A stretch of 64,000 bases of DNA, taken from assembly GCF_024519315.1 (NCBI RefSeq), contig NZ_JANIIC010000002.1:302311-366310 (forward strand). Direction: 5' to 3'. Shown in pieces: positions 56,711 to 64,000 of the stretch (within the stretch, counting starts at the first letter, position 1; every line of letters begins with the position of its first letter). The translations under genes were made by a program, and so were the position numbers. The notes under the pieces were generated by a model that ran no database searches, was not told the origin of the DNA, and saw nothing but the letters and a program-made list of their open reading frames with translations. Source of the stretch: Streptomyces malaysiensis subsp. samsunensis. Lineage in GTDB: Bacteria; Actinomycetota; Actinomycetes; Streptomycetales; Streptomycetaceae.

Positions 56711-57793
56711 TCAGCGCAGAGAGGCGGTGGAGTCCCGGATCACCAGCCCCGGCAGCAGCTCCAGATGGCGGGTGGCACCGGCCCACCGCCCGTTCCGCGT
56801 CCGCTCCAGCCGGCGGATCAGCAGCTCGAGCGCGGCCTGCCCGAGTTCGCCCTTGGGCGGGGCCACGGCCGTCAGCGCGATCTGCCCCATGTCGGCGACC
56901 ACATCGTTGTAGGCGACCACCGAGCAGTCGCCCGGCACCTCGATCCCCGCCTCGCGCAGCCGCTGGACCAGCACCAGCGCGTCCATATCGCCGTGGATCA
57001 GCGCGGCGGTGGCCCCGGCGCGGCGCACCGCGCCGGCCAGGTCGGCCTCCCGCGCGTCACGGGGGCGGGGATCGGGCCCCGCGGTGCGCGAGCTGAGCAT
57101 GACCGGGCACCCCTCGGCGATGCCACGGGCCGCGGTCTGCGCCGCGAACTCCGACCGGATCACCCGTGCGGTGGGGCTGTCGTCGCGCGCCGCCAGCACG
57201 ATGCGCCGATGCCCGAGCGCGGTCAGGTGCTCGAGCGTCAGATGCACCCCGTGGGCGTGGTCGGAGCGCACACAGTCCAGCCCGTAGACGGCGCTGCCCC
57301 GGTGGGGCCGGCGCTCCACCAGCACCACGGGCACCTCCAGTTCGGCGAGCCAGGTGTGGTCAGCCCGCGCCTCCGCCTCGGTGCGCCAGCGCGGTGCCAG
57401 CAGCAGACCCCGCGCGCCCGCGTCCAGCGCCTGGCGGACCGCGCGCTCGGTGCCGCGCTCGTCCGCGGCGATGTGCAGCGCGAGCCGCAGACCGGCCTTC
57501 TCTGCGGCCTCCCGCGCCGCCTGGACCACCTCGGTGAGATAGGTGTTGCGCTCCGGGACCACCATGCCGATGGTGTCGCCGGTGGCGGTGGACTCCTGGG
57601 CGATCGGCCGCAGCGAGCGCGCCACCCCGTGGCCGCGGCGCAGCTCCCCGCGCTGGGCCAGCTCCTCCACGTCCCGCCGTACGGTGACGACGGACACCCC
57701 CAGCTCATCCGCGAGATCGGTGATCCGCGCGCTGCCCCGGGCCTCCACCAGTGCCGCGATCCGTGTCTGCCGCTTCGGCGCCGGCTCCCGCAT
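56711..57793 (-). CDS. DeoR-HTH / LacI-type ligand-domain transcriptional regulator
   Basis: The 360-residue protein joins a DeoR-type N-terminal helix-turn-helix (about 7-60; RQTRIAALVEARGSARITDL, DELGVSVVTVRRDVEELA) to a LacI/periplasmic-binding-type sensor domain (about 75-350; TIGMVVPERNTYLTEVVQAA, GLDCVRSDHAHGVHLTLEHL and VPGDCSVVAYND). Such mixed proteins are common in Streptomyces and usually repress sugar transport genes. ATG at 57793 is preferred over GTG 57802 because AGGGG lies eight bases upstream. It precedes the truncated sugar-binding gene on the same strand, whose promoter carries an inverted repeat. Confidence 0.87.
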   Translation of the reverse strand: MREPAPKRQTRIAALVEARGSARITDLADELGVSVVTVRRDVEELAQRGELRRGHGVARSLRPIAQESTATGDTIGMVVPERNTYLTEVVQAAREAAEKAGLRLALHIAADERGTERAVRQALDAGARGLLLAPRWRTEAEARADHTWLAELEVPVVLVERRPHRGSAVYGLDCVRSDHAHGVHLTLEHLTALGHRRIVLAARDDSPTARVIRSEFAAQTAARGIAEGCPVMLSSRTAGPDPRPRDAREADLAGAVRRAGATAALIHGDMDALVLVQRLREAGIEVPGDCSVVAYNDVVADMGQIALTAVAPPKGELGQAALELLIRRLERTRNGRWAGATRHLELLPGLVIRDSTASLR

Positions 57794-57893
57794 GCTCCCC
57801 ACCCCTGACGCGATCGGCTTTCGTCTTCGCTCGAAACACCGCCATAGTAGCGATCATTCGATCAGGAAGCAGTCGGCGGATGGCCGGAGAAGG

Positions 57894-58436
57894 TCAGCAG
57901 TCGGTGACGCCGCGCGCTCGCAGGGCCGTCCGCAGGGCCCGTGTCGCGTAGTACGTCCGCGATTTGACGGTTCCGGGCGGCACCCCGAGCGCCCGTGCCG
58001 CCTGGCTGATGCTGCGGTCCAGATAGTGCAGATGCAGCAGCACCTCTCGCTGCGGGGGCGCCAGATCCGCCATCGCGTCCCACACCACCTGGGCGGTGAG
58101 CGCCTGATCGACCGCGTCCGGCGTGACCAGCAGCACCATCTCCGCCTCACCGGCCGTCTCCACCGACGGCTCCACCTGGTCCTGGTGGCCGTCGGTCACC
58201 AGATCGCTGACCACGGTGAACAGCCGGTGGCGGACGGTGCCGTCCATGGGGCCGACGTCCATGGGGTACTGCCAGGCCCGGATGGCCACCTCCTGCACGA
58301 TGTCCTGGGCCCGGTGCCAGTCCCCGCCCAGCAGTCGGGCCGCCAGGCGCAGCAGCGCCGAGCCATGTCGTCGGTAGAGCGTCCGTAAGTACGTGTCGGC
58401 GTCGTCGGTCATGACGGCCGCCGCGTGGATGTCCAT
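57894..58436 (-). CDS. ECF RNA polymerase sigma factor with a TTA codon
   Basis: The 180-residue protein has the two ECF regions: sigma-2 (about 14-80; DIVQEVAIRAWQYP) and sigma-4 (about 120-175; LAPPQREVLLHLHYLDRSIS, ALGVPPGTVKSRTYYATRAL). It would direct polymerase to a small set of promoters. No anti-sigma gene follows, and the C-terminus ends in Cys. Leu17 is encoded by TTA (58386-58388), the codon read by the developmental bldA tRNA in Streptomyces, so translation may be delayed to late growth. ATG at 58436 is used. MTDD at 58412 is the alternative, and both starts precede the TTA. Divergent from an AfsR-like gene that also has a TTA. Confidence 0.87.
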   Translation of the reverse strand: MDIHAAAVMTDDADTYLRTLYRRHGSALLRLAARLLGGDWHRAQDIVQEVAIRAWQYPMDVGPMDGTVRHRLFTVVSDLVTDGHQDQVEPSVETAGEAEMVLLVTPDAVDQALTAQVVWDAMADLAPPQREVLLHLHYLDRSISQAARALGVPPGTVKSRTYYATRALRTALRARGVTDC

Positions 58437-58577
58437 CGTCCCGTTCCCCCCGAGGCTGATGTCTCAATGGCGTGAGCGTAAAAGAAGAAAGGCGCCGATT
58501 GAGTGACGAATCTCTGACGTCACACCGCGGCCGGAAGAGCACGGTGCCCGAAACGGGCTCGACTAAGATCCCCAGTT

Positions 58578-61442
58578 GTGCGATTTACGGTGTTAGGCCC
58601 GGTCAGGGCATGGCGTGATGACGTCGAACTGGAGCTGGGACCGCCCAAACAGCGGGCGCTGCTGGCGCTGTTGCTGGTACGGGCGGGACAGCCGGTGGCG
58701 ATCGGCGAGATCGTCGACGTGCTCTGGGCGCAGGATCCGCCGAGCACCGCGGTGAATGTGGTGCACCGCCATGTGGGGTCGGTGCGCCGGCTGCTGGAGC
58801 CCGACCTGCCGGCGCGGGCGGAGGGCAGCCGGCTGGTGCGCAGCTCGGGCGGTTACCGGCTGAACGCCGAGGCGGACACGCTGGATCTGCTGCGCTTCCG
58901 GCATCTGAGCGACTCGGCGCGGCGCACCGCCGAAGCGGGGGAGCCGGAGCGGGCGGCCGAACTCTTCTCGCGGGCGCTCGCGCTGTGGCAGGGGCCGACC
59001 GCCACCGGAGTCCCCGCCGAGATCCAGATCCATCCCGTCTTCTCCGGTGTCGACCGCGAACTTCTGGCCGCCGCCAAGGAGGCCGCCGCCACGGCGCTGG
59101 CCTCCGAGGTTCCGGAGCAACTGCCCACCGTGCTCCAGCAGTTCGCGGCCCAGCATGCGTTGGACGAGACCCTTCAGGCCCAGCTGATCCGGGTGCTCGC
59201 CACCACCGGACGGCGGGCCGAGGCGCTGAAGGTCTTCTCCACGGCGCGGGACCGGCTGGCCGAACAGCTCGGGGTGACCCCCGGCCCCGAATTGCGCGCC
59301 GCCCACCGCGAGGTGGTGCCCCGGTCGACCCCGGCCCCGGCCGAGCCGGTCCAGCCCAGCCCTCCGGCGGCGAGGCCCATCCCGGCGGTCCGTCCCGCCC
59401 AACTCCCGCCGGATCTACCGGCGTTCAGCGGACGCCACGCCGAGCTCGCCGGTATCCAGACCCTGCTGCCCGAGGGCGCCGAGACCGGATCGCCGGCTCC
59501 GCTGGTGATCAGCGCGATCGACGGGATGGCCGGAATCGGCAAGACCGCCCTGGCCGTGCACTGGGCCCATCGGATCGCCCACCGCTTTCCGGACGGACAG
59601 CTCTACGCCAATCTGCGCGGCTTCGATCCAACCGGTTCGATGATGTCGCCGAACGAGGCGCTGCGCGCGTTCCTCCACGCGCTGGGGGTTCCGCCGAGCC
59701 GGGTGCCCACGGGGCTGGACGCCAAGACCGCGCTGTACCGCAGTCTGCTGGCGGGGCGGCGGATGCTGATCCTGCTGGACAATGTGGTGGACTCCCAGCA
59801 CGTCCGGCCGCTGCTGCCCGGCTCCCCCGGCTGTCTGACCATCGTCACCAGCCGCAATCAGCTGCACGGTCTGATAGCGGGCGAAGGGGCCCGTCCTCTT
59901 ACTCTGGGGCCGCTGTCCCCGGCCGAGTCCCATGAGGCGCTGGTGCGGCGGCTGGGCACGGACCGGGTCGCCGCGGAGCCGCGGGCGGTGGCGACCATCA
60001 TCCGGCTGTGCGGGCGGCTGCCGCTCGCGCTTGCGGTGGTGGCCGCCCGCGCCGCGACCCGTCCCTCCTTCCCCCTTTCTTCTGTCGCCGCCGAGTTGCG
60101 CGAGAGCCAGGGGAACCTCGACGCGTTCGCGGGCGCCGATCCGAGCACCGACGCGCGGAGCGTCTTCTCCTGGTCCTACCGGACTCTGGAGCCGGAGGCC
60201 GCCCGGCTGTTCCGGCTACTGGCCCTGCACCCTGGGCCCGAGGTGTCCACCGCGGCGGCCGCGAGCCTGGCCGGGCTTCCGCTGCGGGTCGCCCGTGCCC
60301 TGCTGGCCGCGCTCACCCGCGCCCATCTGCTGGTGGAGCACGCTCCGGGCCGCCACACCTTCCACGATCTGCTGCGGGCCTACGCCATGGAGCTGGTCCA
60401 GGACCACGACACGGACGAGGTCGGCCGGGACGCCCGGCACCGGATGTTCGACCACTATCTGCACACCGCGCGCACCGCCGCCACGCTGCTCGCCCCGTAC
60501 CGGACCGAACCGCTGCCCCTCTCCCCGGCCCGGCCCGACGCGGCGCCCGAGCACCTCGGCGGCCAGGACCGGGCCGAGGCATGGCTCTCGGCCGAGCGGG
60601 CCGTACTGCTGTCGGTCGTCGAGCATGCGCGGGACCACGGATTCCCCTCCCACGCCTGGCAGTTGGCCGTGACGCTGGAGCTCTTCCTGGACCGGCGCGG
60701 CCACTGGCAGGAGCAGACCGCCATCCAGCGCGGCGCGCTGGGGGCGGCTCGGGCCCTGTCCGATCGGCTCGGCCAGGCGCACAGCCACCGCACTTTGGGG
60801 TTCGCCGAGGGACGGCTGGGCCGGTACGAGGAGGCGTACGGCCATCTGGAGCGGGCGCTGGAGCTGTTCACCGAGCTCGGCGAGCGGGGTGGGCAGGCCC
60901 GCACCCTGCGCGCCCTGGCCTTTCTCAGCAACCGCCAGGGCCGCCACCAGGAGGCGCTGGACCACTACCGGCCGGCGCTCGACCACTACCGCGCCTCGGC
61001 CCACATCAGCGGACAGGCCAGTGTGCTCAACGAGATCGGCTGGACGCATGTCCTGCGCGGTGAGTACGAGCAGGCCCTGGCCCACTGCCGGCAGGCCGTC
61101 GAGCTGCACCGGCGGATCGGCGACCCGTCCGGCGAGGCCGCCGCGCTGGACAGCCTGGGGTACGCCTACCACCACCTGGGGCGGTATGAGCACGCCCTCA
61201 CCTCGTACGGCCGTGCACTTCGCGTCTACCGCGAGATCAGCGACCGGTATCTGGAGGCCGACACCCTGCACCACCAGGGGGACACACGGCTGGCCCAGGG
61301 CGACCTGGCCACCGCGCTCACCGACTGGCGGCGGGCCCTGGAAATTCTCCAGGAGCTGAACCACCCCGATGCCCGGGTCCTCGACGGCAAGCTGGGGCAG
61401 TACCGGCAGTGGCCGCAGCCGGCCTCGGCTCTGAGCGGATGA
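58578..61442 (+). CDS. AfsR/SARP-family regulator with NB-ARC and TPR domains, TTA codon
   Basis: This is a 954-residue regulator. An OmpR-type winged helix (about 1-90; RFTVLGPVRAWRDDVELELG, RALLALLLVRAGQPV) and a bacterial transcriptional activation domain (about 95-250) form the SARP part. An NB-ARC ATPase follows (about 280-600) with P-loop Lys322 in GMAGIGKTA and Walker B RRMLILLDNV, then C-terminal TPR repeats (about 720-940). The AfsR type activates secondary metabolism or development. Codon 6 is TTA (58593-58595), so bldA dependence is likely. GTG at 58578 is the only start that keeps the conserved N-terminus, and its ribosome site is weak. Confidence 0.92.
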   Translation: MRFTVLGPVRAWRDDVELELGPPKQRALLALLLVRAGQPVAIGEIVDVLWAQDPPSTAVNVVHRHVGSVRRLLEPDLPARAEGSRLVRSSGGYRLNAEADTLDLLRFRHLSDSARRTAEAGEPERAAELFSRALALWQGPTATGVPAEIQIHPVFSGVDRELLAAAKEAAATALASEVPEQLPTVLQQFAAQHALDETLQAQLIRVLATTGRRAEALKVFSTARDRLAEQLGVTPGPELRAAHREVVPRSTPAPAEPVQPSPPAARPIPAVRPAQLPPDLPAFSGRHAELAGIQTLLPEGAETGSPAPLVISAIDGMAGIGKTALAVHWAHRIAHRFPDGQLYANLRGFDPTGSMMSPNEALRAFLHALGVPPSRVPTGLDAKTALYRSLLAGRRMLILLDNVVDSQHVRPLLPGSPGCLTIVTSRNQLHGLIAGEGARPLTLGPLSPAESHEALVRRLGTDRVAAEPRAVATIIRLCGRLPLALAVVAARAATRPSFPLSSVAAELRESQGNLDAFAGADPSTDARSVFSWSYRTLEPEAARLFRLLALHPGPEVSTAAAASLAGLPLRVARALLAALTRAHLLVEHAPGRHTFHDLLRAYAMELVQDHDTDEVGRDARHRMFDHYLHTARTAATLLAPYRTEPLPLSPARPDAAPEHLGGQDRAEAWLSAERAVLLSVVEHARDHGFPSHAWQLAVTLELFLDRRGHWQEQTAIQRGALGAARALSDRLGQAHSHRTLGFAEGRLGRYEEAYGHLERALELFTELGERGGQARTLRALAFLSNRQGRHQEALDHYRPALDHYRASAHISGQASVLNEIGWTHVLRGEYEQALAHCRQAVELHRRIGDPSGEAAALDSLGYAYHHLGRYEHALTSYGRALRVYREISDRYLEADTLHHQGDTRLAQGDLATALTDWRRALEILQELNHPDARVLDGKLGQYRQWPQPASALSG

Positions 61443-61768
61443 CCTCTCGGCGCATGACGGGGCCTGGTGGGCGTGGTCTTCCGCGCTGTCGCATCCACGG
61501 CGGGGCGCCTCCGGGTCGTCGGGACGGTGTGCGGCCGGACCGCTCGGGCGCGGCCGTGCACCGGTGCTCTCCCTGCCGTACGTACGGGCGCCACGAGTTA
61601 CTCAACCGGGCGCGAAAAGACTTCTGACGGCGCCTCAGGATGGCGGCCGCGCAGGATACCAGCAGGCAATGATCTCTGTCCCGGCTTTATTCACTGGTGA
61701 TGAGGTCTCCACGACCGAGCCACACGAGGTACTAGCGTCCGGTGTCACTCCGAACCAAGGAGGGCGCT
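61443..61768. other. Gene-free spacer between the AfsR-like and DUF4142 genes
   Basis: No supported frame is present. The second half (about 61655-61745) is less GC-rich and probably holds the promoter of the DUF4142 gene, but no convincing hexamer pair was found. No terminator-like hairpin was recognised after the AfsR-like stop. Confidence 0.5.
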
Positions 61769-62410
61769 GTGCGACCAGCAAACCTCACCAGACCCATCGG
61801 CTCCAGCCGCACCATCGGCACCGGGCTCATCATTGGAGCGCTCGCCGTCACCCTGGCGGCGATCCTCGTCCCGGTGTCGCTGTTCGGCGAGAGCAGCGCG
61901 GCCCTGCCGCGCAACGGCGTCACGGACGACGGCGGTGGGACGGTCAGCACCCAGTACGGGCCACTCACGGCTACTGACCGGGACTTTGTCCGCAAGGTCA
62001 GGCTCGCCGGAACGTGGGAGCTCCCCGCGGGGCGCCTCGCCGAGGAACGTGGCGCCCGGGATGCCGTGAAGACCGCCGGTGAGCATCTCATCGAGGGACA
62101 CACCGAACTCGACCGCCGCTCGGAGGAGGTCGGCCGGGCCCTCGGGATCCCGCTGCCCAATCAGCCCAACGCCCAGCAGCAGGGCTGGCTGAACGAGATG
62201 ACCAGCGCCGGCAGCAGCGCCGAGTTCGAGCGCGTTTTCGCAAACCGGTTGCGCGCCGCTCACGGCAAGGTGTTCAACCTCGTGGCGCAGGTGCGCGCCG
62301 AGAGCCGCAACTCCATGGTCAGATCTCTGGCCACCAGGGCCAATGCCATCGTTCTCGACCACATCACGGTCCTCGAGGACACCGGGCTTGTCGACTTCGA
62401 CGCCCTCTAA
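61769..62410 (+). CDS. Secreted or membrane-anchored DUF4142 protein
   Basis: The 213-residue protein has an N-terminal hydrophobic helix (GTGLIIGALAVTLAAILVPV) and a four-helix DUF4142 domain (about 65-205; TATDRDFVRKVRLAGTWELP, GEHLIEGHTELDRRSEEVGR and RSLATRANAIVLDHITVLED). Function is unknown. The family resembles ferritin-like four-helix bundles in outline, but no metal ligands are obvious. GTG at 61769 follows AAGGAGG at five bases. The upstream ATG at 61742 has no such site. It is followed after 20 bp by the DUF1996 gene, so the two are probably co-transcribed. Confidence 0.83.
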   Translation: MRPANLTRPIGSSRTIGTGLIIGALAVTLAAILVPVSLFGESSAALPRNGVTDDGGGTVSTQYGPLTATDRDFVRKVRLAGTWELPAGRLAEERGARDAVKTAGEHLIEGHTELDRRSEEVGRALGIPLPNQPNAQQQGWLNEMTSAGSSAEFERVFANRLRAAHGKVFNLVAQVRAESRNSMVRSLATRANAIVLDHITVLEDTGLVDFDAL

Positions 62411-62430
62411 CGACTAAGTGAAGTGATCTT

Positions 62431-63912
62431 ATGAGGCAACAGACCCACAAACGCGGGCGGTTCACCAATAAAACCGTCGCCATCGTCGCCGCGCTGGCGC
62501 TCGGCGGTGGCGGGGCCGCGATCATCGCCGCCAACGCGTCCGCCCACGGCGACCGGAGCGGCTCGGACCAGAACCGCACCGTGGCCGCGAAGGCGGGGAC
62601 GATCCAGTGCCCCGATGTGGGCCAGAAGCTGAACGACGTGCCGTCCCGGGCCAGGCCCCAGGTCGACAAGAACCTGGCCGAGCTGGACAACCAGGTGGCC
62701 AAGGCGTACCAGCGGATGAACCGGCAGCAGGGTTCGAACGACGCGGTGCTCTCCAAGCTCCACGACGAGCGCTCCAGGACGCTGGGCAACATCGGCTCGG
62801 CCATGGGCGGCGACAACTCCCAGCTGCAAGGGATGGCCGACTGCAAGTGGCAGGATGCCGGCACGGCAGGCGGTGACGGTCAGCAGCAGGGCGGTCAGCA
62901 ACAGGGCGACGGTCAGCAGCAGGGCGGCGAACAGCAAGGCGGCGAGCAGCAGGGCGGCGGCCAGGAAGGCGGCAACCAGCAGGGCGCCAACGAGGTGCCC
63001 GGCAACGCGGGCGGCCAGGCGGGCAACGGCCCGGCGCAGGACGACTTCGTGGACATCACCACGGTGCAGCCGAACGTCCAGCAGCCGCCGCAAGCCCAGG
63101 AGAACGGCTCCACCGGCACCTTCACCACCGAGTGCGGTGTCGGCGACCCCGAGCTGCGCAACAGTGACAACGTCATCGTCGCGCCCGGTGTCGGCAACGG
63201 CGCCCACCACACACACGACTACGTGGGCAACGACAGCAACGACGCCTTCGCCAACAACCAGACCTTCGAGCAGGGCGGCACCTCCTGCGAGAACCAGGAC
63301 GACAAGTCGACGTACTACTGGCCCGTGGTCCGCGCCCAGGACGGCAAGGACGAGGCGGACGCCAACGACCTCGGCGGCGGCCAGGAGGGCAACGTCGGCA
63401 CGATCCTGACCCCCAAGAGCTCCAAGATCGAGTTCAAGGGCAACGCGCAGAACAAGGTCACGGCGATGCCGAAGTTCCTGCGGATCATCACCGGTGACGC
63501 CAAGGCGTTCACCAACGGCGACGCCAACGCCAACGCCTCCTGGAGCTGCACCGGCTTCGAGGACCGGCAGCTGACCGACAAGTACCCGCTCTGCCCCGCG
63601 GGCTCCTCCGTCACCCGCACCTTCGACTTCCAGAGCTGCTGGGACGGCCAGAACATCGACAGCGCGAACCACCGTGACCACGTGGCCTTCGCGGGCGAGG
63701 ACGGCTCCTGCCCGAACGGCTTCAAGGCCATCCCCCAGCTGGTGAACACCATCACCTACGATGTGCCGGCCAACACCCCGTTCGCCGTGGACGGCTTCCC
63801 CGAGCAGCTGCACAAGCCCATCACCGACCACGACGACTTCATCAACGTGATGTCGGAAGACCTGATGAACGAGGCGGTGGACTGCATCAACAGCGGCAAG
63901 CAGTGCGGCTGA
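62431..63912 (+). CDS. Secreted DUF1996 protein with Gln/Gly-rich linker
   Basis: The 493-residue protein has a signal peptide (about 1-38), a helical segment (about 50-140; [20 protein letters not shown]), a low-complexity Gln/Gly linker (about 150-200) and a C-terminal DUF1996 domain (about 215-480). The domain shows [42 protein letters not shown], the run [20 protein letters not shown] and [14 protein letters not shown]1996 occurs in secreted fungal and actinobacterial proteins, and its His, Asp and Cys pattern suggests a metal-dependent or carbohydrate-related role that is unproven. ATG at 62431 is used. A 14-bp-stem hairpin follows the stop. Confidence 0.86.
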   Translation: MRQQTHKRGRFTNKTVAIVAALALGGGGAAIIAANASAHGDRSGSDQNRTVAAKAGTIQCPDVGQKLNDVPSRARPQVDKNLAELDNQVAKAYQRMNRQQGSNDAVLSKLHDERSRTLGNIGSAMGGDNSQLQGMADCKWQDAGTAGGDGQQQGGQQQGDGQQQGGEQQGGEQQGGGQEGGNQQGANEVPGNAGGQAGNGPAQDDFVDITTVQPNVQQPPQAQENGSTGTFTTECGVGDPELRNSDNVIVAPGVGNGAHHTHDYVGNDSNDAFANNQTFEQGGTSCENQDDKSTYYWPVVRAQDGKDEADANDLGGGQEGNVGTILTPKSSKIEFKGNAQNKVTAMPKFLRIITGDAKAFTNGDANANASWSCTGFEDRQLTDKYPLCPAGSSVTRTFDFQSCWDGQNIDSANHRDHVAFAGEDGSCPNGFKAIPQLVNTITYDVPANTPFAVDGFPEQLHKPITDHDDFINVMSEDLMNEAVDCINSGKQCG

Positions 63913-63928
63913 TGGAGCGTATTCACCA

Positions 63929-63960
63929 GGCGCGCGCCGGCCCGGAGGCCGGCGCGCGCC
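63929..63960 (+). terminator. Strong hairpin after the DUF1996 gene
   Basis: A 14-bp perfect GC stem (63929-63942 with 63947-63960) with a CGGA loop lies 16 bases after the stop. No T-run follows, but a run of C does. Confidence 0.75.
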
Positions 63961-64000
63961 CCGCCGCCACCCCCCCCCTACACCAAGCCCCGGGCGACGC

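Overview
The window is high-GC actinobacterial chromosome and almost certainly Streptomyces. The evidence is third-position GC bias, GTG starts, ATGA/GTGA overlaps, AfsR/SARP and ECF regulators, TTA (bldA-type) codons confined to regulatory genes, a streptomycete gas-vesicle (gvp) cluster, an alditol oxidase very like AldO of S. coelicolor, and a DosR/OsdR-type dormancy gene island. No rRNA, tRNA, CRISPR array, prophage or complete insertion sequence was seen.

Layout. 1-8.5 kb: end of an SLC13/MatC-type permease, a GH65 enzyme, a secreted lamin-tail protein with a 162-bp non-autonomous IS5-type element upstream, an SDR dehydrogenase, and a secreted PA14-GH2 glycosidase. 7.8-18.3 kb: a TetR/MFS efflux pair, a GNAT enzyme, a polar amino-acid ABC transporter operon that also carries an M19 dipeptidase and a CocE/NonD acyl hydrolase, then a DUF5937/ArsR regulator. 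18.5-23.6 kb: a ten-gene gas-vesicle operon on the minus strand, with two associated genes at its head and then gvpA, F, G, O, J, L, S and K. 23.6-31.4 kb: polyol and C3 metabolism, with a Zn alcohol/formaldehyde dehydrogenase, glpK, glpF, alditol oxidase and phosphoketolase.

31.4-44.8 kb: a dormancy/redox-stress island. It has four double-domain universal stress proteins, two CBS-BON proteins, a Zn alcohol dehydrogenase, nicotinate phosphoribosyltransferase, an Rv1733c-like membrane protein, an Acg-type nitroreductase, and a DevR/DevS-like response regulator and GAF-GAF histidine kinase. Five copies of one 16-bp near-palindrome (GGGnnnnnTCGGCCCn) lie in front of its operons and I propose them as the response-regulator box.

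44.9-48 kb: a wrecked LacZ-type beta-galactosidase gene, with two frameshifts and domains 4-5 replaced by a short fragment of an IS605-type TnpB gene. 48-55.5 kb: Nudix, SAM methyltransferase/HxlR pair with a nested operator, DUF2267 protein, peptide deformylase, ornithine-lipid genes olsB-olsA, paaK with a PaaR-type operator, and a lipoprotein. 55.6-64 kb: a truncated orphan sugar-binding lipoprotein, a DeoR-HTH/LacI-type regulator, divergent ECF sigma and AfsR-like genes that both carry a TTA codon, and secreted DUF4142 and DUF1996 proteins.

Repeated DNA is common between genes: a dispersed repeat downstream of two unrelated genes, a 17-bp minisatellite, CCACC-rich repeats around the nitroreductase gene, and several strong hairpins. 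The mixture of stress, storage, efflux and secreted-hydrolase genes with decayed elements fits a chromosome-arm location. That is an inference from content only.
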